Assembly: GCA_022419385.1 (NCBI GenBank) | Contig: JAJUBI010000005.1 | Coordinates: 3,782,001 to 3,846,000, forward strand | Length of the DNA: 64,000 nt | From: Paraconiothyrium sp. Pb-2020 | Lineage: Eukaryota; Ascomycota; Dothideomycetes; Pleosporales; Didymosphaeriaceae | Direction of reading: 5' to 3' | Shown here: positions 42,581 to 54,876 of the stretch, piece after piece | How positions within the stretch are numbered: position 1 is the first letter of the stretch | Layout: each line of letters starts with the position of its first letter | The notes under the pieces: model-generated | What the model saw: the letters and a program-made list of their open reading frames with translations, nothing else | Databases searched by the model: none | What the model was told of the DNA's origin: nothing | Translations under genes and position numbers: made by a program

Positions 42581-44290
42581 TTACGCCATCGTTCTCGAGT
42601 ACCAGTCCTTCACCATCTGATCTCTTGGTCCTAGGCTATCTCGTACTGGGAAGGCAACAAAAGAGTGCTCGAATACTTTCCCTATTATCATTCCCTTTTT
42701 CGACTGCTCCGAATCCCAATATTCTTGAAGTTCGTCCCCATGCACCGTCGCGCCCATCCCTTGCAGAAGTCGATGCAGTGACGGCTTGGGCCGCCAATCC
42801 CCCACACTCCACCAGATCTGCCGGAAACTTGATTTGGGTATGCCAGAGGGTACATCCAGAGGTTTGAGCTCATTGGGTCTCGTGTATGCGAATCCCCACG
42901 CTCTATGGTCAATTGGTGCCCATAACACTGCAGCACGCAATGCATGCATTTCCGATGCCGCTTTTGCAAACGCAGATAAAAACGGCGTTATCACATGATC
43001 GTTCGGCACAGTTCGAAAGGTCGGTATTAGGATATCGCTATCGCTAGGCCCAGTTTCCTCACGCCGCTCATCATGCCAGCGTATATCCTCGTCATTGTCA
43101 TCGCTAAAAGGAGGCCGCATAGCGTCTGTGATCGCGTATCCTATGCCACCTTCGCCTTGGTCAGCCGGCCCGCGGAAATACCAAGAGCCTGAGGGTGTCC
43201 GTAGGTGAAAGACAATATTCAAGAACTCAAGATTAGGCCAGTATGTGTTTGAAGATTGAGCACAGAAGAGCGTCTGATCGGCCATAACACGCAGATCAAC
43301 ACGTCGAAGATTCGTTGCCAGTATCCTTAGGCTGGTACTAAACGGGTCGTACTGAAGTTGATCTGTAAAGTCTGGACCAGCGCCGCGTTGTTCAGCTATG
43401 TGCTTCCACAGGGGGTTGAGGAAGTCGAGTTGTACATTCTTTAGTGACGCCGGAAGAGTAACCTCTTCTGCCGCTGACGCGAAGTCTTTTCGTGTGGCAG
43501 CGACACATGCGTCGTAGTCTCGCTCAAAATGCCACTTCTCCCTGTTTTCCGGCGATACCGTCTCTTCGCGAGTACCGATCCGGCAGCCCAGATACTCCAA
43601 CTTTGGGCATCGGCTCGCCACATCCAACAGCACGCGCCAGTCGAGTCTTGAGTCATTACGAAAGTCTTGTTCGTCGAAGTTTCCGCTGTTGATATATTCG
43701 GTATCTTCTGGATTACAAATAGTCAAGCTGCGTACGCAATCGAGTTGAGGTAGGTGCGAAGGACTCAGAAGACGGACTCGCCAGGCGGAGCTTACACGAT
43801 GGTGACAAAAGTCTGCATCCACCCACTGCACCGGAGTAACGATACACAGTTCAAGCCGGCCTTCACCTTGACGGGAATCTACGAACTTGAGCGTTTGGAA
43901 CACTCGTTTTATCTGTTCCGTAAAGACCTCGTCTTTCTCTGTGAGTTCTTCAGGGCTTTCGCGGCAGGGAAAGTCGTCGGGGTCTTCCTGAAGATATTTT
44001 AGCGTGGGAAATGCGGTGTGAACCTCGACGTATCGCAAATATCGGAATCGGTGACCGTTATAAGTATCCAGAAACTTGGTGAAGACATCTTTCTCGTTGT
44101 CTCCCTTGAGACGTTGGCGGAATCCGGAAGCTTGCTGAGCAGGCGATTTGATGATGAAGTTTCGAAATGCACCGGAATGGTACTCAGCACTGGCCTGGAA
44201 CGCGCGAGACACAAACAGCGTGCGCTTAAGAGTATCCTTATCGAGGAAAGAGCTGATGTGGTCGATGATCTCGATAGGGAAGTCGGTCAT
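42581..44290 (-). CDS. F-box protein with leucine-rich-type body
   Basis: A single exon encodes 569 residues. Residues 1-40 (DFPIEIIDHISSFLDKDTLKRTLFVSRAF) match an F-box, the Skp1-docking element of SCF ubiquitin ligases. The remaining 500 residues contain irregular leucine-rich segments (LPQLDCVRSLTICN, CPKLEYLGCRIGT, ATNLRRVDLRVM, WPNLEFLNIVFHL), as in many fungal F-box proteins that score poorly as LRRs. There is no signal peptide. Such genes are numerous and variable in Pezizomycotina. The target is unknown. Confidence 0.8.
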   Translation of the reverse strand: MTDFPIEIIDHISSFLDKDTLKRTLFVSRAFQASAEYHSGAFRNFIIKSPAQQASGFRQRLKGDNEKDVFTKFLDTYNGHRFRYLRYVEVHTAFPTLKYLQEDPDDFPCRESPEELTEKDEVFTEQIKRVFQTLKFVDSRQGEGRLELCIVTPVQWVDADFCHHRVSSAWRVRLLSPSHLPQLDCVRSLTICNPEDTEYINSGNFDEQDFRNDSRLDWRVLLDVASRCPKLEYLGCRIGTREETVSPENREKWHFERDYDACVAATRKDFASAAEEVTLPASLKNVQLDFLNPLWKHIAEQRGAGPDFTDQLQYDPFSTSLRILATNLRRVDLRVMADQTLFCAQSSNTYWPNLEFLNIVFHLRTPSGSWYFRGPADQGEGGIGYAITDAMRPPFSDDNDEDIRWHDERREETGPSDSDILIPTFRTVPNDHVITPFLSAFAKAASEMHALRAAVLWAPIDHRAWGFAYTRPNELKPLDVPSGIPKSSFRQIWWSVGDWRPKPSLHRLLQGMGATVHGDELQEYWDSEQSKKGMIIGKVFEHSFVAFPVRDSLGPRDQMVKDWYSRTMA

Positions 44291-45499
44291 GCTGTCTGGA
44301 AGCCCATAGATAGAGCATTAAAGGCACTCGAAAGTCGGCAATGAGAGGGAGAAGAAAGGGCTGTGCAGCTTCTGACTATCCTGCTAAAGTGAAATACAGC
44401 GAGCTGACGCTGGTGATGTTTGCCAAATTATTCGTTGACGGTGATGCGGCACAGCTTGCAGGTGGGGCGGGCGCAGCCAATACCGGTAGCGTGTGCAACG
44501 CCAGACGCAAGACTGGGCAGCGGCTAAGTTGAAGGGGGCCAGAACCCTGAACTTGGGGCTGACGTCTTTGCCGTGCCACAAGGTTGCCGCTCAGGTACTA
44601 TTCTTGACAAACGCAATCCCGAAGAGTCCCTCGATGGGAAGCAGGGATAACAACAGGTGCTCGTGAGCCGCCCGCAATCTGTCATCCTCTTTATAAGAAC
44701 ACACGGTATGAGTGAATGCGCATCAAGGGATGATCAACAACTAGATACAGATCACACCCCTGAAATACGCCGCCCTACGATCGGAACAGTCCCATCAACC
44801 AACCTTCCGTGAATACAAAGCGGGACTATGGATCATCTTTACATATATATGTGGTACGTAACTTCCAACATGTATGTCCTCTTTCGGCATTTTGATCACC
44901 TGCCGTTAGGCAACGTTTGTGGGAAAAGCTTTGGTGTTGACTTGTTGGTGTTCAGTTGAGTGCTGAGCGGCAATGCTTACGATGGAACCCTAGTACGCCA
45001 TGTAGCAGCTTGAGAGTACTGAACGATCAGTCACCGCAGCCAAACTCTGCATCGCCCTCTTCACTTTCTAACATGGACGAAAACGTCTAAAATCATAAGC
45101 TACCGGGGACAGACTAAGCCCATGCGCTCGACTGGAAGTTGTTCTCTCTAAGATTGTCGGCCGTAGCAACTAGCATCCTTGTCTGTAGCGACAGGGCCAC
45201 ATCCACATATTGAATAGTGGACCTGGTTTCCAAGAGACTCAGCCCACCCATGAAGCCCAGGGCCTCCATTTTGGAGCAATTAAAAATCCCAAGACATGGA
45301 AGATATTTCGGATGCAATCATAAAACCAACATTTCTGGTCTGCAATTGTTCTTGTGAAGAAGTGCTTGCCTCTACCCGTGACTTCTTAATCTTGTAGAAG
45401 CGCAAGACGGCACATTGCATCTAACTTCACGAAATTTGTCACTTTTGATCGACTGCTCCATAACAAAAGATAGGCCCAGATCGTATGTAGGTGCCTTGT
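44291..45499. other. Gene-poor region with diverged repeat copy
   Basis: The 1.2 kb show no credible coding frame. A block at 44905-44985 is similar to 20590-20690 (shared GACTTGTTGGTGTTC and GTTAGGC). The tandem array described next begins near 45500. Confidence 0.35.
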
Positions 45500-48350
45500 T
45501 TTGGAACAGTCCATCAAAGACGAACCATATCATTTAAGGTGTAGTAGAGTATTGAACCGTACTTATCACTGCGCTTCAACCCAAGACAGAAGCGCATGCG
45601 CGTAGGCGTAGCGGCTTTTAGAGGCGGCGCTCTCATTGATGTGAGCGACAGACATCGAAAGATATTATCATGCAATGTGAGTTCACCTTCTGGCGGTCAA
45701 GTCAGCCGAGAACGGGCCAAACACATTCTTCTGGTGCAATATGGTTTTGAGAGAATACCCTACACACTGCGGAACTTCAGTTCAGACGGACAGAACCGAC
45801 ACATGGAAACCTCGTGGCTACACTTTATCAGTGAGAGCGCAGGACACGCACCCATAGACGAGAATAGGGCCTGGGACAAGCAGCATGTGTCCCTTTTGTG
45901 ATAAAGATTATAGAATCACCATATCTGCACATCAGTATTTCGAGTTTAGATCACCCCGGCCATGCACCTTCCGCTCCTAGAACCAAGACGCAACCACATG
46001 ATATTTTAGTCTACCGGTTCCTGGACAGCGAGAACAGGCACATACATTCGCCTGTATGGCTTTGTAGACAAGGACAAGCAAATCATGACTCGCTCACGTC
46101 AACCGTCCGCAAGAGGAAGCGGCATGCGCTTCAGACTTCTGTATTTAGAGAGTCAGGAGCAGAAGCACACATGTCATTCTGGTCGATCTGTCTTGGACAA
46201 GTCCACGAGCCACATGTGGTGGAGATAGTGAACTTTGGACGTGGGACATGGTTCCTCGAGATGGTAATTTCGGAGAGCCAGGCACAGAGGCATATAACAA
46301 GTAGTTCGATTAATTTTGCAGATGACACACGTGCATTTCCTCTAGGTATTGAGAAGAGCAGAAGCGGCACATCGAACGCAATAGTAGTAGATTTGGAGGA
46401 CAACAGCGCACAGCAACATCATTGCTTTGGGGCAGTTTCGAGAGGAGAAAGCCGCACACGCACAACGTTTATTCTCCTTCAGGAAGGACGGCAGTCCATT
46501 GATTATATCCCCTCATGATGTGTTTTGAGCGGGAGAGGGCGTGATACTGTTGCCCACTCCTTTTAAATAAGAAGCAAAGCCCATTACGAGGGGGCTCTGT
46601 ACGCGAGTTTGAATAACACTTGCAGGAAGCACATGAACTTAACCTGCGCATCCTCAGTGCTTTCAGAGAACAAAGTACATAGAAGCACGTTGACCCGCTT
46701 GAGGCTTTACAAAGAGCAGAGCCGCTCATGGAGACTCTATTGCGTTGATTCGGGAGAACGAGACTCATTTGCACCAGTACTCGTAGTTCCAGAGGCGAAG
46801 CGCGAAGACACATTTTCGCATTCTTTGTATGCTTGGAGAGAACGAGAGCGCATGTATGAAGCTATCATGACATGTTCTGGGGAAATGCGCGGCACATAAG
46901 AAGTACCCTCGCTGTCTTTTCAAGCCCAGAGCACACACACACACATAAAGAGAGGCTTGGGGTATCTTTTCGAGAAAAGTGCTCGCCCATTTTTGAAACA
47001 ATGATAGTGTTTTGGACAACAAGAAGCACATCATTGCCTTGTCATGGGCTTTAAGAGACCAGAGCACAGGGACACATCATCGGCCGTGTCTGTGGTTTCA
47101 GGAGAAGGAAAGCGCACATCTGGGGAAAGCTCGAACATTTTTTTGGAGGTGCGCCATTTTAAGATCCAGCGATGTTCTTTCGAGACAGCAAAGTACAAGC
47201 ACACATAGTAGGCCACTACAAGTCTTTCGAGGAGATAAGCCACTCCAGCCAAGTAAACTATAGTAACCATCTTGTAGCGGAGGAGCACATCAGTCTCGAA
47301 CGCTTTTGTTTTAGCAAGGCAAGCCCCTCAATAGAGTGTGAAGAGGGAGAATGGGAATCGAGGATGCTTATATACTCCTATTTGGACATGTTGTTCAAAG
47401 CGGGCCAGGGAGAATCCGAGCATTTCTCGGTAATCTCTAGCTTCCAGAGAAGGAGCCATACCGACCATGTAGTGGTTGCACGCAATTTTCGGCGGAGGAG
47501 CATATAGACAATACATAACTAGGTTTCGGTCCAGTAAACACCCCTAGAATCGGGGTGTCAAGAGGAAAAGAACAGAAGGAGGAGGGACATGTACGTCTTG
47601 CTCAGCCACTTCCGAAAAGAGCCGGAGAGGAGAGCGGCGCATGAGTGTTTTGATCTTTGGATTTTGCGACAACCAAGCCCCCACATTCCAGGAAGACAGT
47701 TTCAATTTTGGAAACGCAGCGGCACATCGTACATCTCGCGGATGTCTTTTGGTGGCCTCTTTTTTGTGAATAGATGGAGTTTCGAAGAGCAGAAAGCAGT
47801 CCCCATGACGAGTCCACTAATGCCTTTTTTGTGAAGAGGGAAAGAGGAGGGAGGCACATCCAAGGATTCCACATCGCTTTTGGCGAGCGCAGGGCCGCCC
47901 ACCCATGAAGACCTTGGGGAAAGATTTCCGACAAGGAGAAGCAACAACACGTCGATCAATCTCCCCGCACTGGAACAAGCACAGCGACAAATTGTCATCG
48001 ATGTCGTGGGATTTGGAAAACGGCACCGCACATGCACATGTCTGGTGGTGTTTTCAACATGTCGCCACAACCGCGCCCACACATGACTCTTGAACGATCC
48101 AGTTCTCGACAAAAGAATCCCACTCCCATGTAGCCAAATATCTCGATTCTTTGAAAAAAGGGACGCGACCCATCGGTTGCTAACCTAACTGGTTTTGAAT
48201 TCGACCGGAGGAAGAGCAGAGGCATATAGTCGCCAGCTCTTGCATTTTTTAGACGACTAGCCTCCCCGCTCTTGGAAACCGAGAGTCACTGTTTTGGACA
48301 AGCACGAGCGACTCATGTGTTAGGTGCGTGCCCATTTTTTGCGAGACTGA
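45500..48350. repeat. Strongly diverged tandem array, period about 42 bp
   Basis: Reading the plus strand, the same two boxes recur every 39-48 bp for about 2.8 kb. One is a T-run followed by a purine-rich stretch (consensus roughly TTTYGAGARNAGARGC). The other is CACAT, 2-8 bases later. Box starts that can be read off include 46349, 46391, 46435, 46479, 46521, 46560, 46606, 46785, 46830, 46872, 46915, 46968, 47010, 47050 and 47095. Good copies are at 47010-47037 and 46349-46373. That would be about 65 units, with spacers between boxes hardly conserved. All frames are riddled with stops, so it is not coding. It lies between an F-box gene and ERG1. Confidence 0.65.
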
Positions 48351-48693
48351 AGTCTCGATGAAGTGTGAGGAGCGGAGAGTGGGAAGGGAAGGGGTATTTA
48401 TGCATTTCTAAGCGTGCGGTGCGCGAAGCGATGGTGATGGTTTTGACCATCGGCCATCGCTGATGATTCAGGACGTGGTCAGGACTGAGAGGCGTCAGTT
48501 CGCCCGTACTCGGGAAAGCCACACTTCTTCGCTCGCATATCCCATCCTACGCACCCAACGCTGAGCCATATGATTGTCATTCAGAAGGTATTACAATTAG
48601 TTACTATGTACACTCAGATATCATCCCTTTCCTCTAACGCCTTGCCATCCTTTTCAGGCTACCATGCTACCATGCAAAGCCATCTATCGCAGG
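48351..48693. other. 3' flank of ERG1 with a copy of an array segment
   Basis: Bases 48352-48410 resemble 47328-47380 inside the array (both contain AGTGTGARGAG followed by GGGAA and a TAT-rich end), so the array extends or was duplicated here. The rest is unremarkable 3' flank. Confidence 0.4.
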
Positions 48694-50276
48694 CTACGCC
48701 CTCATCTCAGCCAGTAAATACGGCCCAATGACTACACACGCCTTGTAGATGATCAGAACGCTTTCTACAAGGAAAACATAGGGTATCCGCCAGACAGGAC
48801 CCTGCAGCGCCCTACACCAAATGGCGTAGAAAGCCACTGCAAAGAAGTGATACACTAATACCAATGGGTTCTTCAGTAGTCCGGACAGCAGTCCGCACGG
48901 CTCCTCGATGCACTTCCCGCCCCGCTGGAAGTACCGGAAACACCCATTCTGGAGCGCTGTGAGGGCAGCGTCGTCCGCTGCGAAAAGGGAGTACAACGCC
49001 ATGGCGAGGATGTTGATGACGGACGAGCTGTCCTTGCGCACCCAGTGGAAACGGCTCATAGCGCTCAGCACAGCGGATGTGTCTTCGAGATTCGGCACCG
49101 CCTCGGGTGACAAGAGTCGCGAGATGTGGACTACGTCGTTGAATGCGACCGTCATGCCGCCGCCCGTCAGCGGATGTCGCATGTTCATCGCGTCGCCGAG
49201 GATGATCATGCCGGGTGTTTTCTGCGTTGCAGGTGGCAGGAACGAGTTCGGCATGCTGCGGAGCTTGCCCTCTTCGAGGGCCCTCCGGAATGAGGGTTGC
49301 ACGGATTTTGGTAACGCGGGGAGCGCCACGTTGAGCATGTGGTTTTTGATGCCACCGGCTTTGACGCTCGCGGAGGGGCAGTTTTCAGGGACGTCGATCA
49401 GGATGCGGGTTTCGTGGGTGCCGATCTGGTAGATGAGGATCGGGGGTGCGTTGCTCAGGATGACGTGACCGTGGTTTGGCCGGGGGAGATCGGCATCGAT
49501 CAGCTCCAGAGCCCAGAATTTACTCCGTACTTCTGGCGTCTTGTTGATGTAACCTTTCCGGAACTTGCTCGCGTAGCCATCGGCCACCAATGTGAGTGAG
49601 CCAAAATAGTAGTCTGGCTTTCCTGCTGTCTGCGCTTCTACACCTAGTATCTGGTTGGTATATGAATCCTTGACGATGTCTGTGACGGTAGTCTCGACAA
49701 TTGTCACATTTGGAGCAGCGCGCGCGGCCTCTCGTAATCTCTGGATAAAGCGGCCGTGGTGGAAGGCGCGACCTTCTGGGCGACCGTTGGATGTAGGTGT
49801 GAGGTTGGAGGGGTACGGAATATGTACGTTTTCCCGGTGAAAGTCGATTTGATAGCCGTAGCAGGGTATCGCGTCGATGCCTTCCAGACAATCTGCTCCT
49901 TGTTAGCCGAGTCCGTTCCCGCATTGTCCTTCAGTGCAACTATCCTACCTCTCAACCCCAGCTCTTCCAGCGCCCGCACCCCGCCAGGCTGCAGCAGCTC
50001 CCCTACAATCCGATCTGGCTCCTTCAGACTCCTCTCCAGCAGTATCACGCTGCGCCCCTGCTTGCCAAAAGCCACTGCCGCCGCGCATCCTAACACCCCC
50101 GCGCCCACAATTACAATGTCTGCCTCGTGGTGCTCTCGCCGCCGGACCTCCCGGTGGTCTCGTGTCTCGATCGCGCTGAGCGCACCGTGCTTCTGTTCCA
50201 TTGGCCGTGTGCGTAGCGTGGTAGAGGCTCTCCGCGTACCCGTCGAAGAGGCAGTCGTAGTCGTTGTGGTTGACAT
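48694..50276 (-). CDS. ERG1: Squalene epoxidase (squalene monooxygenase)
   Basis: This ER-membrane flavoenzyme oxidises squalene to 2,3-oxidosqualene in ergosterol synthesis and is the target of allylamines such as terbinafine. There are two exons, 50276-49949 and 49892-48694, giving 508 residues. The 56-bp intron (GTAGGA...GCAG) restores GLRDCLEGIDAIPCYGY. FAD motifs are VIVGAGVLGCAAAVAFGKQG (near residue 54), the VADGYASKFR region and GDAMNMRHPLTGGGM. The C-terminus has two hydrophobic helices (LVLVYHFFAVAFYAIWC and the last 30 residues) for membrane attachment. The first 45 residues are a Thr/Arg-rich extension. An internal Met at 26 is an alternative start. Confidence 0.96.
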
Positions 50277-51136
50277 TTCGCGTAAAAGTACGTATTAATT
50301 AATTGCTCTTTATGTCGCAGCAGTAGTGGTGAAAGGATCCAGAAGGCGTCCCCACGAATTCGAAAAGTCACAGAACGAGGGTCCGCTAGCACGAGGCGTT
50401 AAGGGTCATGAACTCATTATTCGCCGGCAGGTGGCGATCTTAAGAAAGGACGTCGAGGCTGGCCATCGCCCGCCCACACCGCCTCGCTTCTGCCAGGGGC
50501 CAACCAATCAGCCGCTCTGGTGGTCCGACAGACACGTGAAAATCATTCCGCCTTCATTTCTTTCCCCAGAGTTCCGTCGGGTCGGACCATAGTCAGTCGC
50601 CGTGCCCTCGAACAGGAAAAAAAGGATAAAACTTCTAGCATGGGAATCACATGCAAGAGGAAGAAGCGTTCGGGAGCAATGGGTATCTTGTGGCGAGACG
50701 CCACGCCAAGCTACGGATATGGGTATTGTACGTCTAATAGAAATTATAGTAAGAGTAGGTATAGGCAGTGCTTCGTCGTGTGCCCATAGTGAGTCCAAGA
50801 CGCGTTATGTCGTCCAACCGCTCCGGTAGATGTTGCCTCGCCGCTCGCCGTGACGCGTCGGTAATAGTAGTTGTCTTCACAGCCACTCCGGTCCTTCCTG
50901 CCATGCATCCTCCACTATCCAGGAGGAAGCAGCATACGCGGTTTAAATCCCATGAATGCATCACGTCAATCTGCATACCGGATGGAACGCCTTTGCTGTG
51001 CAAATTGCGCCCTGTGCGCCCTCCCCACGTGCGTGCTGAGCGCAACATTAAGCAGACTAGATTCAGGCTCGCTCAGCGACTGCCAAGAGAGCCCCGTCAG
51101 CCTCTGGCTGGCCCCAAAAACCCAAAATCAACGTCC
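50277..51136. promoter_or_regulatory. ERG1 upstream region with CCAAT box and E-box
   Basis: The 860 bp upstream of ERG1 contain a CCAAT at 50504-50508, about 230 bp from the start codon, and a CACGTG palindrome at 50533-50538. CCAAT is bound by the Hap/CBC complex and E-box-like sites by bHLH factors, including SREBP-type sterol regulators. Whether these sites function here is inference. No gene is seen in the gap. Confidence 0.4.
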
Positions 51137-52538
51137 TTACATCGCCATTCCCGCGCCTGCCTTGCCCTCGAGGCAGACTTCACCGTCTGATCGCGGTGGG
51201 CCGCTGGCAATCTGGCTGGGGTTGAGCATCGAATGCCTGTAGTATGCATCGTAGATGTCGCTGTACCGGTTTTCGCCAGTAGCGCCTGGTGCAAGGAGGG
51301 TCTTGCGATGTTCGTCCTTGTTGGGAAGAGGTGCAATGCCGGATTTGCGATGTGAGTCGTTCTCAGTGATGCTTTGCCGCTTTTCGCTGTACCTGCTGCT
51401 GGAGTCGCTATCGTCACGTCGGTGGGACGGTTGGTACGTCAATGGAAGAAGGAGAACGGGAGAGCGGGGAGGAGCTTCTTGTTCATGTCAGCAGCATTCT
51501 CTGTGTATGATCGGGCCTCACAAAACAAGTGGACAGATCTTTTCATGACAGGAAAATATACTTACCGCCATCGTTCAGCGTGATACCGGGCATCGAAGGA
51601 CGAGCTGGCGAGTTAGGCCTGCTAGCTGAAGGCGAAGCCATAAGGATAGAGGCCGTTCGCGACTTGTATTGCTCGTGGATCGATACAAATGATGCTCGGA
51701 ACCCCTCTGGTTGTGGCATCGGTAGTTGCGGCGGGTTGGGTGCATAATGCTCGAGCTTCGTGAAGGTGGAGGATGTAGGTGACCGCTGCGAGCGTGGTGA
51801 GATTTGTCCGTCGCTGTCGCCACTTTCTGATCCACCAAATGTAGGAGACGATGGTCCTCGAGAGACGGTCGGGGAAGGAGGAATGCTCAGGTTCATGTCG
51901 ACTGTTTCACTAAGGCGATGCCTCCCAGTCAGCTCAGCGGTTGAGGGTGCCAGTCTGATAGCCGGAGGTGATCTCCTTCGCGGCGGGGACTCAGAATGAG
52001 GCGATGGCAGAGTATCGGAGTCGCAGAAGCTGTTCTCGTTCCGCTCTTTGATATGGGCGCGTGGGAGCGTAGTCACACTGCTGTTCATCGAGTCCTTGGA
52101 GTTCCCGACACCACCAACGAGAGTGCTGGTGCTCATGTAGGGGCTTCCAGCGACCGATCCTGCTCTTGAAGTTGGGCGCGATTGCGCCACGCCGGCGTAG
52201 AAACCTGCTTCCAAAGCACGGATGCCGAAGTAATCACCCTCATCCTTCTCCCGTCCTGTCAATTCCGCCCTTTCTTCTTTCATGCCTACATCCTCGTTCT
52301 GTTTCGCCGCAAGCTTTTTCAACCTTTCTATCTATTAGTCTGCTGTGAGACACGACTTTGGGTCATACTTACTTCCTACGATCGAAGAACACTTTAATTA
52401 GTCCAGCAAGAATTGTCAGAACCAGCAGTGATACGAATACGATTCTACGATAATTAGCGAACAGCCGATGGTGTCGGCAGGTCTGTTAACATACGTGTAC
52501 TTATAGGCAAGGTCAAGGTTCCCGAACCAATTGCCCAT
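51137..52538 (-). CDS. Single-pass membrane protein with Ser/Pro-rich tail (unknown function)
   Basis: The predicted protein has 403 residues from four exons: 52538-52495, 52444-52373, 52323-51566 and 51474-51137. The introns are 50, 49 and 91 bp. The acceptor of the last exon could be 3 bp further upstream. After the short start MGNWFGNLDLAYKY, a transmembrane helix spans about residues 16-33 (VFVSLLVLTILAGLIKVFF), followed by the positive stop-transfer DRRK. The rest is a cytosolic-type tail rich in Ser, Pro and Thr (SPPRRRSPP, SIPPSPTVSRGPSSP), probably phosphorylated and disordered. I do not recognise a domain. The gene is upstream of ERG1 on the same strand. Confidence 0.65.
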
Positions 52539-54876
52539 GTTGATATTAAGATAACTAAATGTGAATTCGTGAAGCTAAAGAATGACTGGAAATCCTGCCC
52601 CCTTCACAGACGGCTATCACGTCTGCTATGAGGGTACGAAGCCAACAACAAGTAACAAGGTGTAGCCCTGAGCGCTACGGGACAATGTTGTTACAGGGTG
52701 CCAAACTCGTGGTGGTCGTAGGAGAACGTTGGTTGTTTCAGCTGTACGCAAGAACAATCCCTGTAGGTTGTAGACGAAAAAGGAACGTGGTGGCGACGAA
52801 GCAGTTCCGCGGCTGTATAACGAAGTGAGCAGAAACGAAAGAACGTGTGGCGAGGCACACTGGTCAATGAAGGCTTGACAGTCGTGGAAACCCAGAAAGA
52901 GAGAACACAGCATGGCGGATGGGGCCCGGTTCAATAAAGAAGCAGACCATAGCCAACCCCTCGGTACAGTGTCCACACCCTCGCACCATGTGGACGTTGG
53001 CATGTTTGGACCTTGAACGCTTTGAGTTTGTTGCGAAACGAGGACTTGAACTCATAGTGCAACCGCGACCCGAGCGCTTGTGGCCAATAATTGGGCCTTT
53101 GGCCTGTGCAATTCCTATTTTGGACAGCCATGTCGCAAGTTGCTAGCCATTCTGGTCAAGAGCGTGTTTGACATTCTAATGGTTGGAGGTTTGGCCAGCC
53201 CCGATATAGAAGCTTCCTGGAAGTCGACGTGCTAGTCGACGCTTTGTCTGGACTAAGTGTACCATCTTCACGATGTTGCCTGGTGTAAGCTTGCGCTTTC
53301 AATTCGCATAGACCTTTCTTCAGGCACAGTATTTCGATGGCAATAGTAAGTCGGCAGTCTGCGAGTAAGAACATGGATGGCACATTCATCGTTCGGGCCG
53401 CGGTCCCAGAAGCCCAAACGGTGATAGTCTGCAGGCGGCAGGCGGCGCACCCTTGAAACGACTGAAAGACGCAACGAGGAACGAACACAACAAGCGAGTG
53501 CGCTAGCTACGCCGGCGTCTCCACTCTACCTGGCTTGGCAGGGGACGATATGTCGAAGGCGAGAGAATCGTGAAGGAGAAGAGCGCGAAGTCTTTCCACG
53601 ATGCTACGTTGGGGGAAAAGCCTCGGACGGCATCGTTTTCGCATATACGTGATCCTTATCTATTCCATTCGTGACTCGCTGCATGACTGTCGCTTGTTTA
53701 GTGGACCGCTTATCGAAACATTGAGATCGCGTTGGTCAACATGAGAAGAAACTCGACAGCAGCAAATGGACCTAGCTGTGCAGAGCACACACCTGCCGGA
53801 AAGAGGTCGACGACTGTAGTGAGATGTGGGTGCCCAGGTGATGAGGTCGGCACATGCATGTGCTTGGGCGGTCAATGGGTAGTCATGTGAGCAAACCTTG
53901 AACGAACTGAGCCACAGGCCATCACGGGTACTGGTATACTTGGCGATAGGACCCATCGTCAAGACTGAACCTGGTCGCTCAGGGTCATGCCGCCGCTCTA
54001 TTGACGAAGATCCCGTCCAAACAGACTTCGCTCGGCGCGAGCGTTGCAAAACGTGCAAGCAGTCCTTGATGTTGAAACAACGGTGCCCATTCGAAGTAGA
54101 CGCTCCTGCGCACCGAGACTTCAAGTATTGCTATGCCTCCAAAGGTGAGAGGCGTCTCGTATAGCAGTTAGCCTGACTGGTGTCCTTGTCAGTACGAAGA
54201 AAATCCGGCAGCACCGGTTGCACGGCTCAATGTCTTCACTGAGTGCATCCACCGTGACAGAAATGCAGGTCCAGGTGTCCCTGCAATGTGCTAGCCTCGT
54301 CGTTAGCCTAGACAACGGCCAAGTGCCGACCAAGACTATCGATTTTAATATGCAAGCTTCTAAGTACCGAATTGAGAGGAAGGTCCACAACGTTTTGACA
54401 TCAGTGATGCTTCCAGCGTTGGCAAAAGAAAACAATGCGACGAGTCGCGGAGCGAAGTGCGGCAGAAGTCTCCCATCTGCGCGGTAAAGTTGCTCGACGC
54501 CTGAATGCGACGAGGGCTCCCTTGGTAGATGAACTTGAAACGTAGCCTCATCTATTCGTGCATTGATCTGAGCTACACGTACGTACTCGTCGTCGTCGTC
54601 CGCGGCTCGGTGAGGCGCTGCTCTTCACGGGTCTCTACGCAAATATCGCACGATGAGAGAAGACTCAGACATCGCCAGCAAAGAACGATGCTCAGCTCCT
54701 TACGTCGCGTTGCTGCTCCGAGATTGGTGGATAGTGCGTGATGGAGAGGGGACGAAGGTCGCCCACATTCTCAATCGCGGTCGCCATTCTTGGCGCGTTG
54801 AGAGCGCGTCATGCCCCACCAAACTTTGGGAAAGCGCGTTCCAACCTCAGCCCACATCGATTGACAGAAGGTAGCC
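52539..54876. other. Gene-poor 2.3-kb stretch
   Basis: Many short frames occur on both strands, none longer than about 155 codons, and none has a family motif, signal peptide or coherent splice pattern. No large direct or inverted repeat was noticed by eye. It may include the long promoter of the Nudix gene or degraded sequence. Confidence 0.35.

Noticed and set aside
45596..46518. Frames of 100-206 codons within the 42-bp array
   Set aside because: They follow the repeat period and not a protein pattern, and are interrupted whichever strand is read.
53030..53100. tRNA-like B-box (GAGTTCAAGTCCTC on the minus strand)
   Set aside because: The T-arm stem does not pair and no acceptor stem or anticodon arm could be drawn.
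53660..54124. 154-codon minus-strand frame in the gene-poor stretch
   Set aside because: Composition is Ser/Arg/Cys-rich without domain, signal peptide or splice support.
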